Source of the DNA: Ensifer sp. MPMI2T | GTDB taxonomy: Bacteria; Pseudomonadota; Alphaproteobacteria; Rhizobiales; Rhizobiaceae | Assembly: GCF_004827385.1 (NCBI RefSeq) | Contig: NZ_SRXN01000003.1 | Location: 248,001 to 312,000 of the forward strand | Length of the DNA: 64,000 nucleotides | Direction: 5' to 3' | Part shown: positions 8,365-17,135 of the stretch, one piece after another | How the letters are laid out: each line of letters begins with the position of its first letter | How positions within the stretch are numbered: the first letter of the stretch is position 1 | Notes under the pieces: generated by a model | The model's input: only the letters and a program-made list of their open reading frames with translations | The model's database searches: none | What the model was told of the DNA's origin: nothing | Position numbers and translations under genes: made by a program

Positions 8365-11300
8365 CACCCACCGAAAAGCGCTTTGCGTCAGGCGGATATC
8401 TGGACCGCTCGCAAGTCCTCAAGTTTACGTTCGATGGCCGTCAGTACGAGGGATTCAAGGGAGACACGCTCGCTGCCGCCCTGCTCGCGAACGGGGTCTC
8501 GCTGGTCGGCCGGAGCTTCAAGTATCATCGTCCCCGCGGCATCCTTTCCGCCGGCGCGGAAGAGCCGAACGCGCTGGTGACGGTTGGCACCGGTGCGCGC
8601 CGGGAGCCGAACCTGCCGGCCACGATGCTTGAATTGGCATCCGGCCTGGAAGCGGCAAGCCAGAACAACTGGCCGTCGTTGCGTTTCGATGTCCAGAGCG
8701 TCAACAGCCTGTTCGGCCCGCTTCTGTCCTCGGGGTTCTACTACAAGACCTTCATGGGACCGAGCCGCCGGGCCTGGATGTTCTATGAGCACTTCATCCG
8801 CAAGGCGGCCGGTCTCGGCAAGGCGACAACGTTGCCGGACCCAGATGTGTACGACTCACGCGACGATTTCACGGACGTGGCGGTCGTCGGCAGTGGGGCG
8901 GCCGGACTTTCCGCTGCCCGGGCCGCCGCGCAAGCCGGAGCGCGCGTGCTGCTGATCGAGCAGGACTTCGAAATCGGCGGCCGCCTGCTTTCCGAGCCTG
9001 CCGGAGCGGCATGGCTCCGCGCGATGCGGACAGAGCTTGAGGAAATGGCGAACGTGCGCATCATGCGTCGCACGACCGCCTTCGGACTCTATGACGGGAA
9101 TACGCTCGGACTGATCGAGGATGCGGACCCATTCGCTGGTCCCGTGATGGCTGCGGCGCGAAAAACCTTCACGTTGCTGCGCGCCCAAAGCATCGTTTTC
9201 GCAACCGGCGCGATCGAGCGGCCGATGGTCTTCTCGAACAATGACCGGCCCGGCGTCATGCTGAACTCGGCGATCAGGACGTATGTCAACCGCTACGCGG
9301 TTCTGCCTGACAGGAATGTCGTGATCGCGACCGCCGACGACAGCGCCTATCTCACCGCTTTCGATCTCCTCGCCCGCGGCGCACGGGTCACGATCGCCGA
9401 CGCAAGGCCGCTCGCGGAGCCGACGCTGCTTGCAAAGGCGAAGCAAATGGGCGCGGAGGTCCATCTCGCGACGAATGTCGCTGACGTGAAAGGCAAATAT
9501 ACGGTAACCGGTGTCGTTCTTGCAGGAAAGTCAGGCACCGCCGGCGTCAGCTGCGATCTGGTCGGCATGTCCGCCGGCTGGTCTCCGGTGCTGCATCTGA
9601 CGTCGCACCAGGGAGTAAAGCCTGTCTATCGCCCAGAGATCGATGCCTTTGTGCCGGGGCAGCTTCCCGAAACCCAGTTCGTCGCGGGCGGAGCGGGCGG
9701 AAGCTTGAGCATCTCGGCGGCGGTTGCCGAGGGTGCCAGCGCCGGCCGCGCGGCGGCCGCCGTCGCTGGAAAAGTCGGGGTGGTCGCCGAAGCGCCCGCC
9801 TTGGAGATTGAGGAAACGGCCGGCGCGACGACCGTCTACAAGCCGATCTTCGGTCAGCGAAAGGCATTCGTCGATTTCCAGATGGACGTGACGCTCGACG
9901 ATATCCAGCTCGCCCACCGGGAAGGCTACGAGTCGGTCGAGCACCTCAAGCGCTATACGACGCTTGGGATGGGAACGGACCAGGGCAAGACCAGCAATAT
10001 CAACGCCTTGAAGGTGATGGCCAAACTGCGCGGGATTTCGATCCCGGAGGCCGGAACGACCACGTTTCGGCCGCCCTATACGCCGGTGCCGATCGGGGCG
10101 GTTGCCGGACGTGCGACAGGTCACCACTTCCGTCCCTATCGTCTCACGCCGATCCACGATTGGCACACTGCGAACCGCGCGCAAATGCTCGAGGTCGGGC
10201 TCTGGATGCGGCCGTGGTTCTTCGAGGCATGCGGCACGGATGTGAATACGGCTTATGTCAACGAAATGCGGCTCGTGCGATCTACGGCGGGGATCATGGA
10301 CATCTCGACGCTCGGCAAGATCGACATCCAGGGACCGGACGCAGCGGCCTTTCTCGACCGGGTCTACGCCAATGGCTTCGCCAGCCTCAAAGTCGGGCGG
10401 GCGCGCTACGGCGTCATGCTGCGCGACGATGGCATCGTTTTCGACGATGGAACGACGACGCGCTTGGGGGAAAACCGCTTCTTCATGACGACGTCGACCG
10501 CCAAGGCGGCCGACGTGCTGTCCTGGCTGGAATTTCTTCTGGACACGGCGTGGCAGGATCTGCGCGTGTCCGTCTCATCGGTCAGCGACGAATGGGCCGG
10601 CATGTCAGTCGCGGGACCTCAGAGCGCCAAGATCCTGGCGGCGGCGTTCCCGGATATCGATTTCTCCAACGAGGCGCTGCCGCACATGGGGCTCGCCGAG
10701 GGAGCGTTCAAGGACAGTCCGCTCAGGATCATACGCCTCAGCTACTCCGGCGAGTGCGCCTATGAGATCTATGTCGGGGCCTCGAACGGAGAGAACGCCT
10801 GGCGGGACCTCATCGATGTCGGCGCGGCGTACGGCCTGAAACCCTACGGCGTTGAGGCGCTTGGTGCGCTGCGTATCGAAAAGGGCCACGTTGCCGGCCC
10901 TGAAATCGACGGCAGAACGACTCTCTCGGACCTAGGCATGGGACGGATGGTCGCCAAGCGAAGCGGCTATGTCGGAGAGGCCCTCAGCCATCGGGAGGCG
11001 TTTCAGGCTGCAAATCGCCAGCGGCTGGTCGGCCTGAAATCCATCGAACCCGGCAAACGGCTTCGCGGCGGAGCGCTTCTCTTCGCGCCCGGCGAGCCGC
11101 TGCAAGGCCACGGTCGTGGCCGCATGACGTCGATCACCTACAGTCCGGAGCTGGACTGCTACATCGGCCTCGGTCTGCTCGCCGCGGACTTTAAAGGCGA
11201 CGAGGTTGTTGCCTCCTATCCCATGAAAAATGAGGTCGTGCGGGCGCGCGTCGTTTCGCCTGTCTTCCTCGATCCCGCCGGAGAACGCATGCATGGTTGA
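8361..11300 (+). CDS. soxA: Sarcosine oxidase alpha subunit
   Basis: 979 residues, the normal SoxA size, starting at the ATG that overlaps the soxD stop. Order of domains: an N-terminal ferredoxin-like segment (YEGFKGDTLAAALLANG, KYHRPRGI), a dinucleotide-binding domain (VAVVGSGAAGLSAARAA near residue 175), a linker, and a C-terminal GcvT/aminomethyltransferase-like folate domain from about residue 600 (GIMDISTLGKIDIQGPDA, then SYSGECAYEIYV). In the known complex this subunit uses tetrahydrofolate to capture the methyl carbon as 5,10-methylene-THF. PurU at 16017 can feed on the derived formyl-THF. Confidence 0.95.
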   Translation: MTPTEKRFASGGYLDRSQVLKFTFDGRQYEGFKGDTLAAALLANGVSLVGRSFKYHRPRGILSAGAEEPNALVTVGTGARREPNLPATMLELASGLEAASQNNWPSLRFDVQSVNSLFGPLLSSGFYYKTFMGPSRRAWMFYEHFIRKAAGLGKATTLPDPDVYDSRDDFTDVAVVGSGAAGLSAARAAAQAGARVLLIEQDFEIGGRLLSEPAGAAWLRAMRTELEEMANVRIMRRTTAFGLYDGNTLGLIEDADPFAGPVMAAARKTFTLLRAQSIVFATGAIERPMVFSNNDRPGVMLNSAIRTYVNRYAVLPDRNVVIATADDSAYLTAFDLLARGARVTIADARPLAEPTLLAKAKQMGAEVHLATNVADVKGKYTVTGVVLAGKSGTAGVSCDLVGMSAGWSPVLHLTSHQGVKPVYRPEIDAFVPGQLPETQFVAGGAGGSLSISAAVAEGASAGRAAAAVAGKVGVVAEAPALEIEETAGATTVYKPIFGQRKAFVDFQMDVTLDDIQLAHREGYESVEHLKRYTTLGMGTDQGKTSNINALKVMAKLRGISIPEAGTTTFRPPYTPVPIGAVAGRATGHHFRPYRLTPIHDWHTANRAQMLEVGLWMRPWFFEACGTDVNTAYVNEMRLVRSTAGIMDISTLGKIDIQGPDAAAFLDRVYANGFASLKVGRARYGVMLRDDGIVFDDGTTTRLGENRFFMTTSTAKAADVLSWLEFLLDTAWQDLRVSVSSVSDEWAGMSVAGPQSAKILAAAFPDIDFSNEALPHMGLAEGAFKDSPLRIIRLSYSGECAYEIYVGASNGENAWRDLIDVGAAYGLKPYGVEALGALRIEKGHVAGPEIDGRTTLSDLGMGRMVAKRSGYVGEALSHREAFQAANRQRLVGLKSIEPGKRLRGGALLFAPGEPLQGHGRGRMTSITYSPELDCYIGLGLLAADFKGDEVVASYPMKNEVVRARVVSPVFLDPAGERMHG

Positions 11301-11790
11301 GACGTCATCCGCCAAGCGCATGGTGCTGAAGCAACGGCCATGCCCGCTCATTCAATGTGATGCTTGGGAGCGCGCACTTGCGGCGTTCGAGTTGGCGCTT
11401 GCCCGCGAGATCGGTGGCGCCCTGCCGATGCAGGTCGGGGGGATCGCTGGCCGTGGTGACCTGAAAGTCGTGCGTGCGGGACCCCGGCGTTTCTGGATCT
11501 TCCCGAGGGAGCGCTCGTCGACGATCGCTTCCGAGATTCCGCCCGAATTGGGCTGCAGTCTCGACTTGAGTGAAGGCCGGATACGCATCGAGGTCTCGAC
11601 GCCCGATCTGCGCGACGTCGTCTCCAAGTGTCTGGCGATCGACTGGGACCGCACACTGGGGGTTGCGACCTTTTCCTCGCTGCACCGCATCCCGGTCATG
11701 TTCACGCGTTCCTCGGAGCGCGATGGCGCATTCGTCGTACCGCGAAGCTTCGCCAGAAGCATCTCCGAATGGCTGGAGGAATGTCAGTGA
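11293..11790 (+). CDS. soxG: Sarcosine oxidase gamma subunit
   Basis: 165 residues from the ATG at 11293, overlapping the soxA end by eight bases. It has the weakly conserved SoxG pattern (LPMQVGGIAGRGDLKVVRAGPRRFWI, then a GCSLDLSEGRIRIEV region). Together with SoxA it forms the folate-binding side of the complex. Its TGA overlaps the ATG of the following eutB-like gene, so the sox and eut genes form one transcription unit. A start further in (MVLKQRP) is possible. Confidence 0.88.
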   Translation: MVETSSAKRMVLKQRPCPLIQCDAWERALAAFELALAREIGGALPMQVGGIAGRGDLKVVRAGPRRFWIFPRERSSTIASEIPPELGCSLDLSEGRIRIEVSTPDLRDVVSKCLAIDWDRTLGVATFSSLHRIPVMFTRSSERDGAFVVPRSFARSISEWLEECQ

Positions 11791-12776
11791 TGGAGCTCGA
11801 CACTTTCCTGGTCGCTCGCCAACGGATCGCTGGAAAGGTCCTGCGCACGCCGTTCGTCCTTTCCGCGTCGCTTTCCGAGCGCTGCGGCGTGCCTGTCGGC
11901 CTGAAGCTCGAACACCATCAGACGACCGGCAGCTTCAAGCTGCGCGGCGCTACCAACGCGGTCCTGTCGCTCAACCCGCAGGAGCGGGCACGCGGCGTCG
12001 TGGCGGCCTCGACGGGAAATCACGGCCGGGCGCTTGCCCATGCGGCAAAGGCCGAAGGATCGAGCGCGACGATCTGCATGTCGCGGCTGGTGCCGGAGAA
12101 CAAGGTCTCGGAGATCCGGCGCCTCGGCGCGAATGTCAGGATCGTCGGTAGATCGCAAGACGAGGCCCAGAAGGAGGTCGACCGTCTGGTCAGCGAGGAG
12201 GGGCTGGTGATGGTGCCGCCCTTCGACCATCCGGCGATCGTTGCGGGCCAAGCTACCTTGGGGCTGGAGATTGTCGAGGACATGCCGGAGGTGTCCACGG
12301 TGCTGGTGCCGCTATCGGGCGGCGGGCTTGCGGCGGGCGTCGCCGCCGCGGTCAAAGCGCGGCGGCCTAAGGCGCGTGTGATCGGGCTGACGATGGAGCG
12401 CGGTGCGGCGATGAAGGCGAGCCTCGACGCCGGTCGGCCCGTGCAGGTCGAGGAAGAGGCAAGTCTTGCGGACTCACTCGGCGGGGGGATCGGACTCGAC
12501 AACCGCGTCACCTTCGCCATGTGCCGCGATCTCCTCGACGACGTCGTGCTGCTTTCCGAAGAAGAGATCGCCGCCGGCATTCGTCACGCCTACGAACAGG
12601 AACGCGAGATTGTCGAAGGGGCGGCGGCCGTTGGCTTCGCAGCGCTTTTGGCGGACAAGATCAAAGACATTGGCGGACCCGTCGCGCTGATCTTGTCGGG
12701 ACGCAACATCGACATGGGGCTGCACCGGCGCGTGATCAACGGCGAGACGGATCCCCTTCGGGAGGGTAGAACATGA
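11790..12776 (+). CDS. eutB: EutB-like threonine dehydratase-family PLP enzyme
   Basis: 328 residues from the ATG at 11790, supported by GGAGGA about ten bases upstream; the in-frame ATG at 11781 is too close to that site. It is fold type II PLP: the Schiff-base lysine lies in TTGSFKLRG (Lys50), the substrate loop is STGNHGR, and the PLP phosphate is held by the glycine loop LSGGGLAAG. In ectoine clusters EutB is linked to hydroxyectoine breakdown. By family it could also be a generic threonine/serine dehydratase. It overlaps eutC by four bases. EutA, usually its neighbour, is missing. Confidence 0.87.
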   Translation: MELDTFLVARQRIAGKVLRTPFVLSASLSERCGVPVGLKLEHHQTTGSFKLRGATNAVLSLNPQERARGVVAASTGNHGRALAHAAKAEGSSATICMSRLVPENKVSEIRRLGANVRIVGRSQDEAQKEVDRLVSEEGLVMVPPFDHPAIVAGQATLGLEIVEDMPEVSTVLVPLSGGGLAAGVAAAVKARRPKARVIGLTMERGAAMKASLDAGRPVQVEEEASLADSLGGGIGLDNRVTFAMCRDLLDDVVLLSEEEIAAGIRHAYEQEREIVEGAAAVGFAALLADKIKDIGGPVALILSGRNIDMGLHRRVINGETDPLREGRT

Positions 12777-13765
12777 GACAAATGAAGATCCTCACAGAGG
12801 CCGATCTGAGGGCGGTCGTATCGCTCGACCTCGAGGCGGTCGATTGCGTCGAGGGCGCTTTCCATGCCTTGGCGACGAAAGCCGTGGCAATGCCGCCCAT
12901 CTTGCGGCTGGACATTCCGGAGTACCGCGGCGAGGTCGACGTCAAAACGGCCTATGTTCCCGGCATCGAAGGGTTTGCAATCAAGATCAGCCCGGGCTTC
13001 TTCGACAATCCGAAGATCGGCTTACCGAGCACCAACGGGATGATGGTGCTGCTGTCGAGCCGCACCGGCCTCGTTCAGGCGCTGTTGCTCGACAACGGCT
13101 ACCTGACGGACGTCCGCACCGCCGCCGCCGGAGCGGTTGCCGCCAAGCATCTCGCCCGGGAGGATGCCAGCGTTGCCGCGGTTCTGGGTGCCGGGATGCA
13201 GGCAAAGCTGCAGCTTCAGGCACTCGCGCTGGTGCGGCCAATCCGCGACGCGCGCGTCTGGGCGCGGGATCATGCCAAGGCCAAGGCCGCGGCGGATGAG
13301 CTTGCCGAAAAGCTCGGGATTCCCGTGACCGCCCTTTCAGACGCGAGGGCGGCCGTCTCGGGCGCACACGTCATCATCACGACGACGCCCTCGACCACGC
13401 CCATTCTGAAAGCGGAATGGCTCGAGAAAGGACAACACGTCACCGCGATGGGCTCAGACGCCGAGCACAAGAACGAGATCGAGCCCGCTGTCATCGGCCG
13501 TGCGGATGTCTATGTGGCCGACAGTCTCGCGCAGACGCGGAGGCTCGGCGAACTGCATCACGCCATCGAGGCTGGCGTAACCGGGGCCGGAAACGACTTC
13601 CCCGAGCTCGGGCAGATCATTGCCGGGAAAAGAATGGGACGCGCTGACGCCGATCAGATCACCATCGCGGATCTCACGGGCACGGGCATCCAGGATACGG
13701 CAATCGCCACTCTCGCCTTTACACGGGCCAATGCGGCGGATGTCGGGACCACCTTCGAGAGCTAG
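12773..13765 (+). CDS. eutC: EutC-like ornithine cyclodeaminase-family protein
   Basis: 330 residues. The ornithine cyclodeaminase/mu-crystallin family is evident from VDVKTAYVPG, the DNGYLTDVRTAAAGAVAAKHL stretch (only partly quoted motifs), and the Rossmann glycine motif VLGAGMQAKLQLQAL near residue 140. The enzyme would use NAD(H) to form or open an imine. EutC proteins sit beside EutB in ectoine/hydroxyectoine operons, which is the case here, with the start overlapping the eutB stop. GGAGGG precedes the ATG. Confidence 0.88.
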   Translation: MRQMKILTEADLRAVVSLDLEAVDCVEGAFHALATKAVAMPPILRLDIPEYRGEVDVKTAYVPGIEGFAIKISPGFFDNPKIGLPSTNGMMVLLSSRTGLVQALLLDNGYLTDVRTAAAGAVAAKHLAREDASVAAVLGAGMQAKLQLQALALVRPIRDARVWARDHAKAKAAADELAEKLGIPVTALSDARAAVSGAHVIITTTPSTTPILKAEWLEKGQHVTAMGSDAEHKNEIEPAVIGRADVYVADSLAQTRRLGELHHAIEAGVTGAGNDFPELGQIIAGKRMGRADADQITIADLTGTGIQDTAIATLAFTRANAADVGTTFES

Positions 13766-13791
13766 CGCCGGGGAAAATCGAGGAAACGACA

Positions 13792-14973
13792 ATGACGCAA
13801 CCCAATCTCAAATTCTCCCTGGCGGAATACGAGGCAAGACTGCTGAAAACGCGCCAGTCGATGGAGGCAAAGGGCATCGATCTGCTGATCGTCAGTGACC
13901 CTTCGAACATGGCCTGGTTGACGGGCTATGACGGCTGGTCATTCTACGTGCACCAGGCCGTGATCGTGCCGCCGGCGGGCGAGCCGATCTGGTTTGGCCG
14001 TGGTCAGGACGCCAACGGCGCGAAGCTGACCGCCTATCTGAAGCACGAGAACATTATCGGCTATCCCGACCACTACGTGCAGTCGACCGAACGCCATCCG
14101 ATGGATTACCTCTCCGGCATCCTTGCCGACCGCGGCTGGGGTTCACTCAGGATCGGTGTCGAGATGGACAACTACTGGTTCTCCGCCGCTGCCTTCGCCT
14201 CGCTGCAAAAGCATCTGCCGAATGCTCGCTTCGTCGACGCGACCGCGCTCGTCAACTGGCAGCGCGCGGTCAAGAGCGAGACCGAGATCAAGTACATGCG
14301 CAACGCGGCCCGCATCGTCGAGGGTATGCATCGGCGGATCTTCGACAAGATCGAGGCCGGCATGCGCAAATGCGATCTCGTCGCGGAGATCTACGACGCC
14401 GGCACGCGCGGGGTTGACGGTATCGGCGGCGACTATCCGGCAATCGTGCCGCTGCTGCCGTCGGGCCGTGACGCGACCGCACCGCATCTGACCTGGGACG
14501 ACAAGCCCATGAAGGCGGGAGAGGGGACCTTCTTCGAGATCGCCGGCTGTTACAATCGTTACCATGTGCCACTGTCGCGCACCGTCTTCCTTGGTAAGCC
14601 GACCAAGGCCTTTCTCGACGCGGAAAAGGCGACCCTCGAAGGAATGGAGGCCGGACTTGCCGTCGCCAGGCCGGGCAACACCTGCGAGGACATAGCCAAA
14701 GCCTTCTTCGCGGTTCTGAAGAAATACGGCATCGTCAAGGACAACCGCACCGGCTATCCGATCGGACTTTCCTATCCGCCGGACTGGGGCGAGCGCACCA
14801 TGAGCCTGCGTCCCGGTGACAGGACGGAACTCAAGCCCGGAATGACCTTCCACTTCATGACGGGGCTCTGGCTCGAGGACATGGGCTTCGAGACCACTGA
14901 AAGCATCCTCATCACCGAGACGGGTGTCGAGTGCTTCGCCAACGTGCCGCGCCAGCTCTTTATCAAGGACTAG
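13792..14973 (+). CDS. doeA: Ectoine hydrolase, M24 family (DoeA/EutD)
   Basis: 393 residues, the third M24 protein in the operon and the closest to ectoine hydrolase. It contains MAWLTGYDGWSFYVHQAV, a GGDYPAIVPLLPSG segment and GYPIGLSYPPDWGERT. The two metal-binding Asp of prolidases are replaced (FFEIAG, YHVPLSRT), consistent with ectoine hydrolase opening the tetrahydropyrimidine ring to N-acetyl-2,4-diaminobutyrate without metals. It is 6 bases upstream of doeB, its usual partner. Protein A at 4433 looks like a duplicate of this gene. Confidence 0.9.
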   Translation: MTQPNLKFSLAEYEARLLKTRQSMEAKGIDLLIVSDPSNMAWLTGYDGWSFYVHQAVIVPPAGEPIWFGRGQDANGAKLTAYLKHENIIGYPDHYVQSTERHPMDYLSGILADRGWGSLRIGVEMDNYWFSAAAFASLQKHLPNARFVDATALVNWQRAVKSETEIKYMRNAARIVEGMHRRIFDKIEAGMRKCDLVAEIYDAGTRGVDGIGGDYPAIVPLLPSGRDATAPHLTWDDKPMKAGEGTFFEIAGCYNRYHVPLSRTVFLGKPTKAFLDAEKATLEGMEAGLAVARPGNTCEDIAKAFFAVLKKYGIVKDNRTGYPIGLSYPPDWGERTMSLRPGDRTELKPGMTFHFMTGLWLEDMGFETTESILITETGVECFANVPRQLFIKD

Positions 14974-14979
14974 CATCAA

Positions 14980-15987
14980 ATGACCGAGACGATATTGCGG
15001 CCATCACCGATCTCAGCAAGCGTCGATTTTTCGGCAGACGGCGTCCAGCACGGCTTCCTGCGGCTGCCTTACAGCCGCGATGACTCCGCCTGGGGATCGG
15101 TGATGATCCCGATCACCGTCGTCAAGAATGGAGACGGACCCACGGCCCTTCTCACGGGCGGCAACCACGGCGACGAGTACGAAGGGCCGATCGCACTCTT
15201 CGATCTCGCTCGGACATTGGAGCCGGATGAGGTAAAGGGGCGGGTGATCATCGTTCCCGCCATGAACTATCCCGCCTTCGCCGCCGGCACCCGCACGTCG
15301 CCGATCGACAAGGGCAACATGAACCGCAACTTTCCGGGAAGGCCGGACGGTACCGTGACCCAGAAGATCGCCGACTATTTCCAGCGGGAGTTGCTGCCGC
15401 TCGCCGACATTGTCCTCGACTTCCACTCGGGGGGAAAGACGCTTGATTTCCTGCCGTTCTGCGCCGCGCACATCCTGCCCGACAAGGAGCAGGAGGCAAG
15501 AGCCTTCGAACTGGTCAAGGCGTTCGGCGCGCCCTGGTCGATGAAGATGCTGGAGATCGATGCGGTCGGAATGTACGACACTGCGGCCGAGGAGATGGGG
15601 AAGGTGTTCATCACCACCGAGCTTGGCGGCGGCGGCACGGCAACCGCCAGGAGCGCCGGCATCGCCAAACGCGGTGTCAGGAACGTGCTTCGCGCCGCCG
15701 GCATTCTGAAGGGTGCAGTCGAGACATCGAAGACCGAATGGCTCGACATGCCGGACGGCGACTGCTTCTCCTTCGCGGAAGATGGGGGCCTGATCGAGCC
15801 ACTCGTCGACCTGGGCGAGAAGGTGCGCAAGGGCGATGTGGTCGCCCGCATTTATCCCATCGCGCGCACCGGCGCCGAACCGGTCGCGATCAAGGCGAAA
15901 ATGGACGGCCTTCTGGCCGCCCGGCACTTTCCAGGTCTGGTCAAGCAGGGCGACTGTGTTGCCGTCGTCGCAGTGCAGCTCATTTGA
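14980..15987 (+). CDS. doeB: N-acetyl-diaminobutyrate deacetylase-type zinc hydrolase (DoeB/EutE)
   Basis: 335 residues of the succinylglutamate desuccinylase/aspartoacylase family. Zinc ligands are visible as His63 and Glu66 in TGGNHGDEYEGP and a later His in LDFHSGGKT; the arginine-containing MNRNFPGRPDG segment lies between them. A C-terminal beta domain (LVDLGEKVRKGDVVARIYP) is also present. In ectoine breakdown DoeB removes the acetyl group from N-acetyl-diaminobutyrate after DoeA. It follows doeA by six bases and precedes purU by 29. Confidence 0.9.
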   Translation: MTETILRPSPISASVDFSADGVQHGFLRLPYSRDDSAWGSVMIPITVVKNGDGPTALLTGGNHGDEYEGPIALFDLARTLEPDEVKGRVIIVPAMNYPAFAAGTRTSPIDKGNMNRNFPGRPDGTVTQKIADYFQRELLPLADIVLDFHSGGKTLDFLPFCAAHILPDKEQEARAFELVKAFGAPWSMKMLEIDAVGMYDTAAEEMGKVFITTELGGGGTATARSAGIAKRGVRNVLRAAGILKGAVETSKTEWLDMPDGDCFSFAEDGGLIEPLVDLGEKVRKGDVVARIYPIARTGAEPVAIKAKMDGLLAARHFPGLVKQGDCVAVVAVQLI

Positions 15988-16016
15988 CCGACAATGACGT
16001 CCGGAGGAAGATCGTC

Positions 16017-16901
16017 GTGAAATCGCACATCCTTACAATAACCTGCAGGTCGACGACCGGCATCATTGCGGCAGTTTCGGGTTTTCTCGCCGAAAAGGGC
16101 TGCAACATCATCGACAGCTCGCAATTCGACGATCTCGAAACGGGCCTGTTCTTCATGCGGTTGGTTTTCCTCAGCGAGGAAGGCGTGAAGCTTGACGAAT
16201 TGCGGGAAGGCTTCGGACCCGTCGCCAAGCGCTTCGAAATGACAGCTGAGATCCGCGACTCCGAAGAGCGCATGAAGGTGCTGCTGATGGTGTCGCGTTT
16301 CGGCCATTGCCTCAACGACCTGCTCTACCGCTGGAAGATCGGCGCGCTGCCGATCGACATCGTCGGCGTCGTCTCCAACCACTTCGACTACCAGAAGGTG
16401 GTCGTCAACCACGACATTCCCTTCCACTGCATCAAGGTGACGAAGGAAAACAAACCGAAGGCCGAAGCCCAGCTGATGGAAATCGTCGAGCAGACCGGCG
16501 CCGAGCTGATCGTGCTTGCCCGCTATATGCAGGTCTTGTCCGATGCGCTCTGCAAGAAGATGTCGGGGAAGATCATCAACATCCACCACTCGTTCCTGCC
16601 GAGCTTCAAGGGCGCCAACCCTTACAAGCAGGCCTATGAGCGCGGCGTGAAGCTGATCGGCGCGACGGCGCATTACGTCACCGCCGATCTCGACGAGGGT
16701 CCGATCATCGAGCAGGACATCGCCCGCATCACCCATGCGCAAAGCGCCGAAGATTATGTCTCGATCGGCCGCGACGTCGAAAGCCAGGTGCTCGCCCGCG
16801 CCGTCCACGCCCATATCCACCACCGCTGCTTCATCAACGGCAACCGCGTCGTCGTCTTCCCGCCGAGCCCGGGAAGCTATGCGTCCGAGCGGATGGGCTG
16901 A
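16017..16901 (+). CDS. purU: Formyltetrahydrofolate deformylase
   Basis: 294 residues from a GTG start at 16017 (GGAGG nine bases upstream; no usable ATG). An N-terminal ACT domain (CRSTTGIIAAVSGFLAEKGCNI, residues ~8-80) precedes a formyltransferase-fold domain with the catalytic set Asn/His/Asp in INIHHSFLPSFKGANPY and HYVTADLDEGPI. It hydrolyses 10-formyl-THF to formate and THF. Its place directly after the sox-eut-doe genes makes sense as a sink for one-carbon units made by sarcosine oxidase, as seen in glycine-betaine pathways. It is the last gene of the run. Confidence 0.93.
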   Translation: MKSHILTITCRSTTGIIAAVSGFLAEKGCNIIDSSQFDDLETGLFFMRLVFLSEEGVKLDELREGFGPVAKRFEMTAEIRDSEERMKVLLMVSRFGHCLNDLLYRWKIGALPIDIVGVVSNHFDYQKVVVNHDIPFHCIKVTKENKPKAEAQLMEIVEQTGAELIVLARYMQVLSDALCKKMSGKIINIHHSFLPSFKGANPYKQAYERGVKLIGATAHYVTADLDEGPIIEQDIARITHAQSAEDYVSIGRDVESQVLARAVHAHIHHRCFINGNRVVVFPPSPGSYASERMG

Positions 16902-16994
16902 CGCAGTCGGCGACTGCCGCTATTGCTTCGCCGTTCTCCGCGGCTATAGTCGCTCTCAGATTGCGCTGACGCGCACGCGTGGGGCTGAGGGCGC

Positions 16995-17105
16995 TTGCCA
17001 CTCACCCTAGCCTTCTCCCTGTGGGGACGGGGAGAGGGGATTGAGCGGTGCCACATCTCCCTTCTCCCCGCGTGCGGGGAGAATGTCGCGGCAGCAGGAT
17101 GAGGG
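16995..17105. repeat. Rhizobial-type palindromic intergenic repeat, possible bidirectional terminator
   Basis: Between the convergent purU and M81 genes there are two GC-rich hairpins. One is imperfect, around 17010-17040 (CTTCTCCC...GGGGAGAGG). The other is perfect: TTCTCCCCGC at 17062-17071 pairs with GCGGGGAGAA at 17074-17083 across a two-base gap. The phrase starting CTCACCCTAGCC is widespread between genes in rhizobia, from memory. Its position between converging genes suits transcription termination. Confidence 0.6.
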
Positions 17106-17135
17106 GCGCGAACGGCCTATGCTTCCGCTCGATCC

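Noticed and set aside
16995..17105. CRISPR-like repeat array
   Set aside because: There are only two dissimilar hairpins with no regular repeat-spacer pattern and no cas genes.
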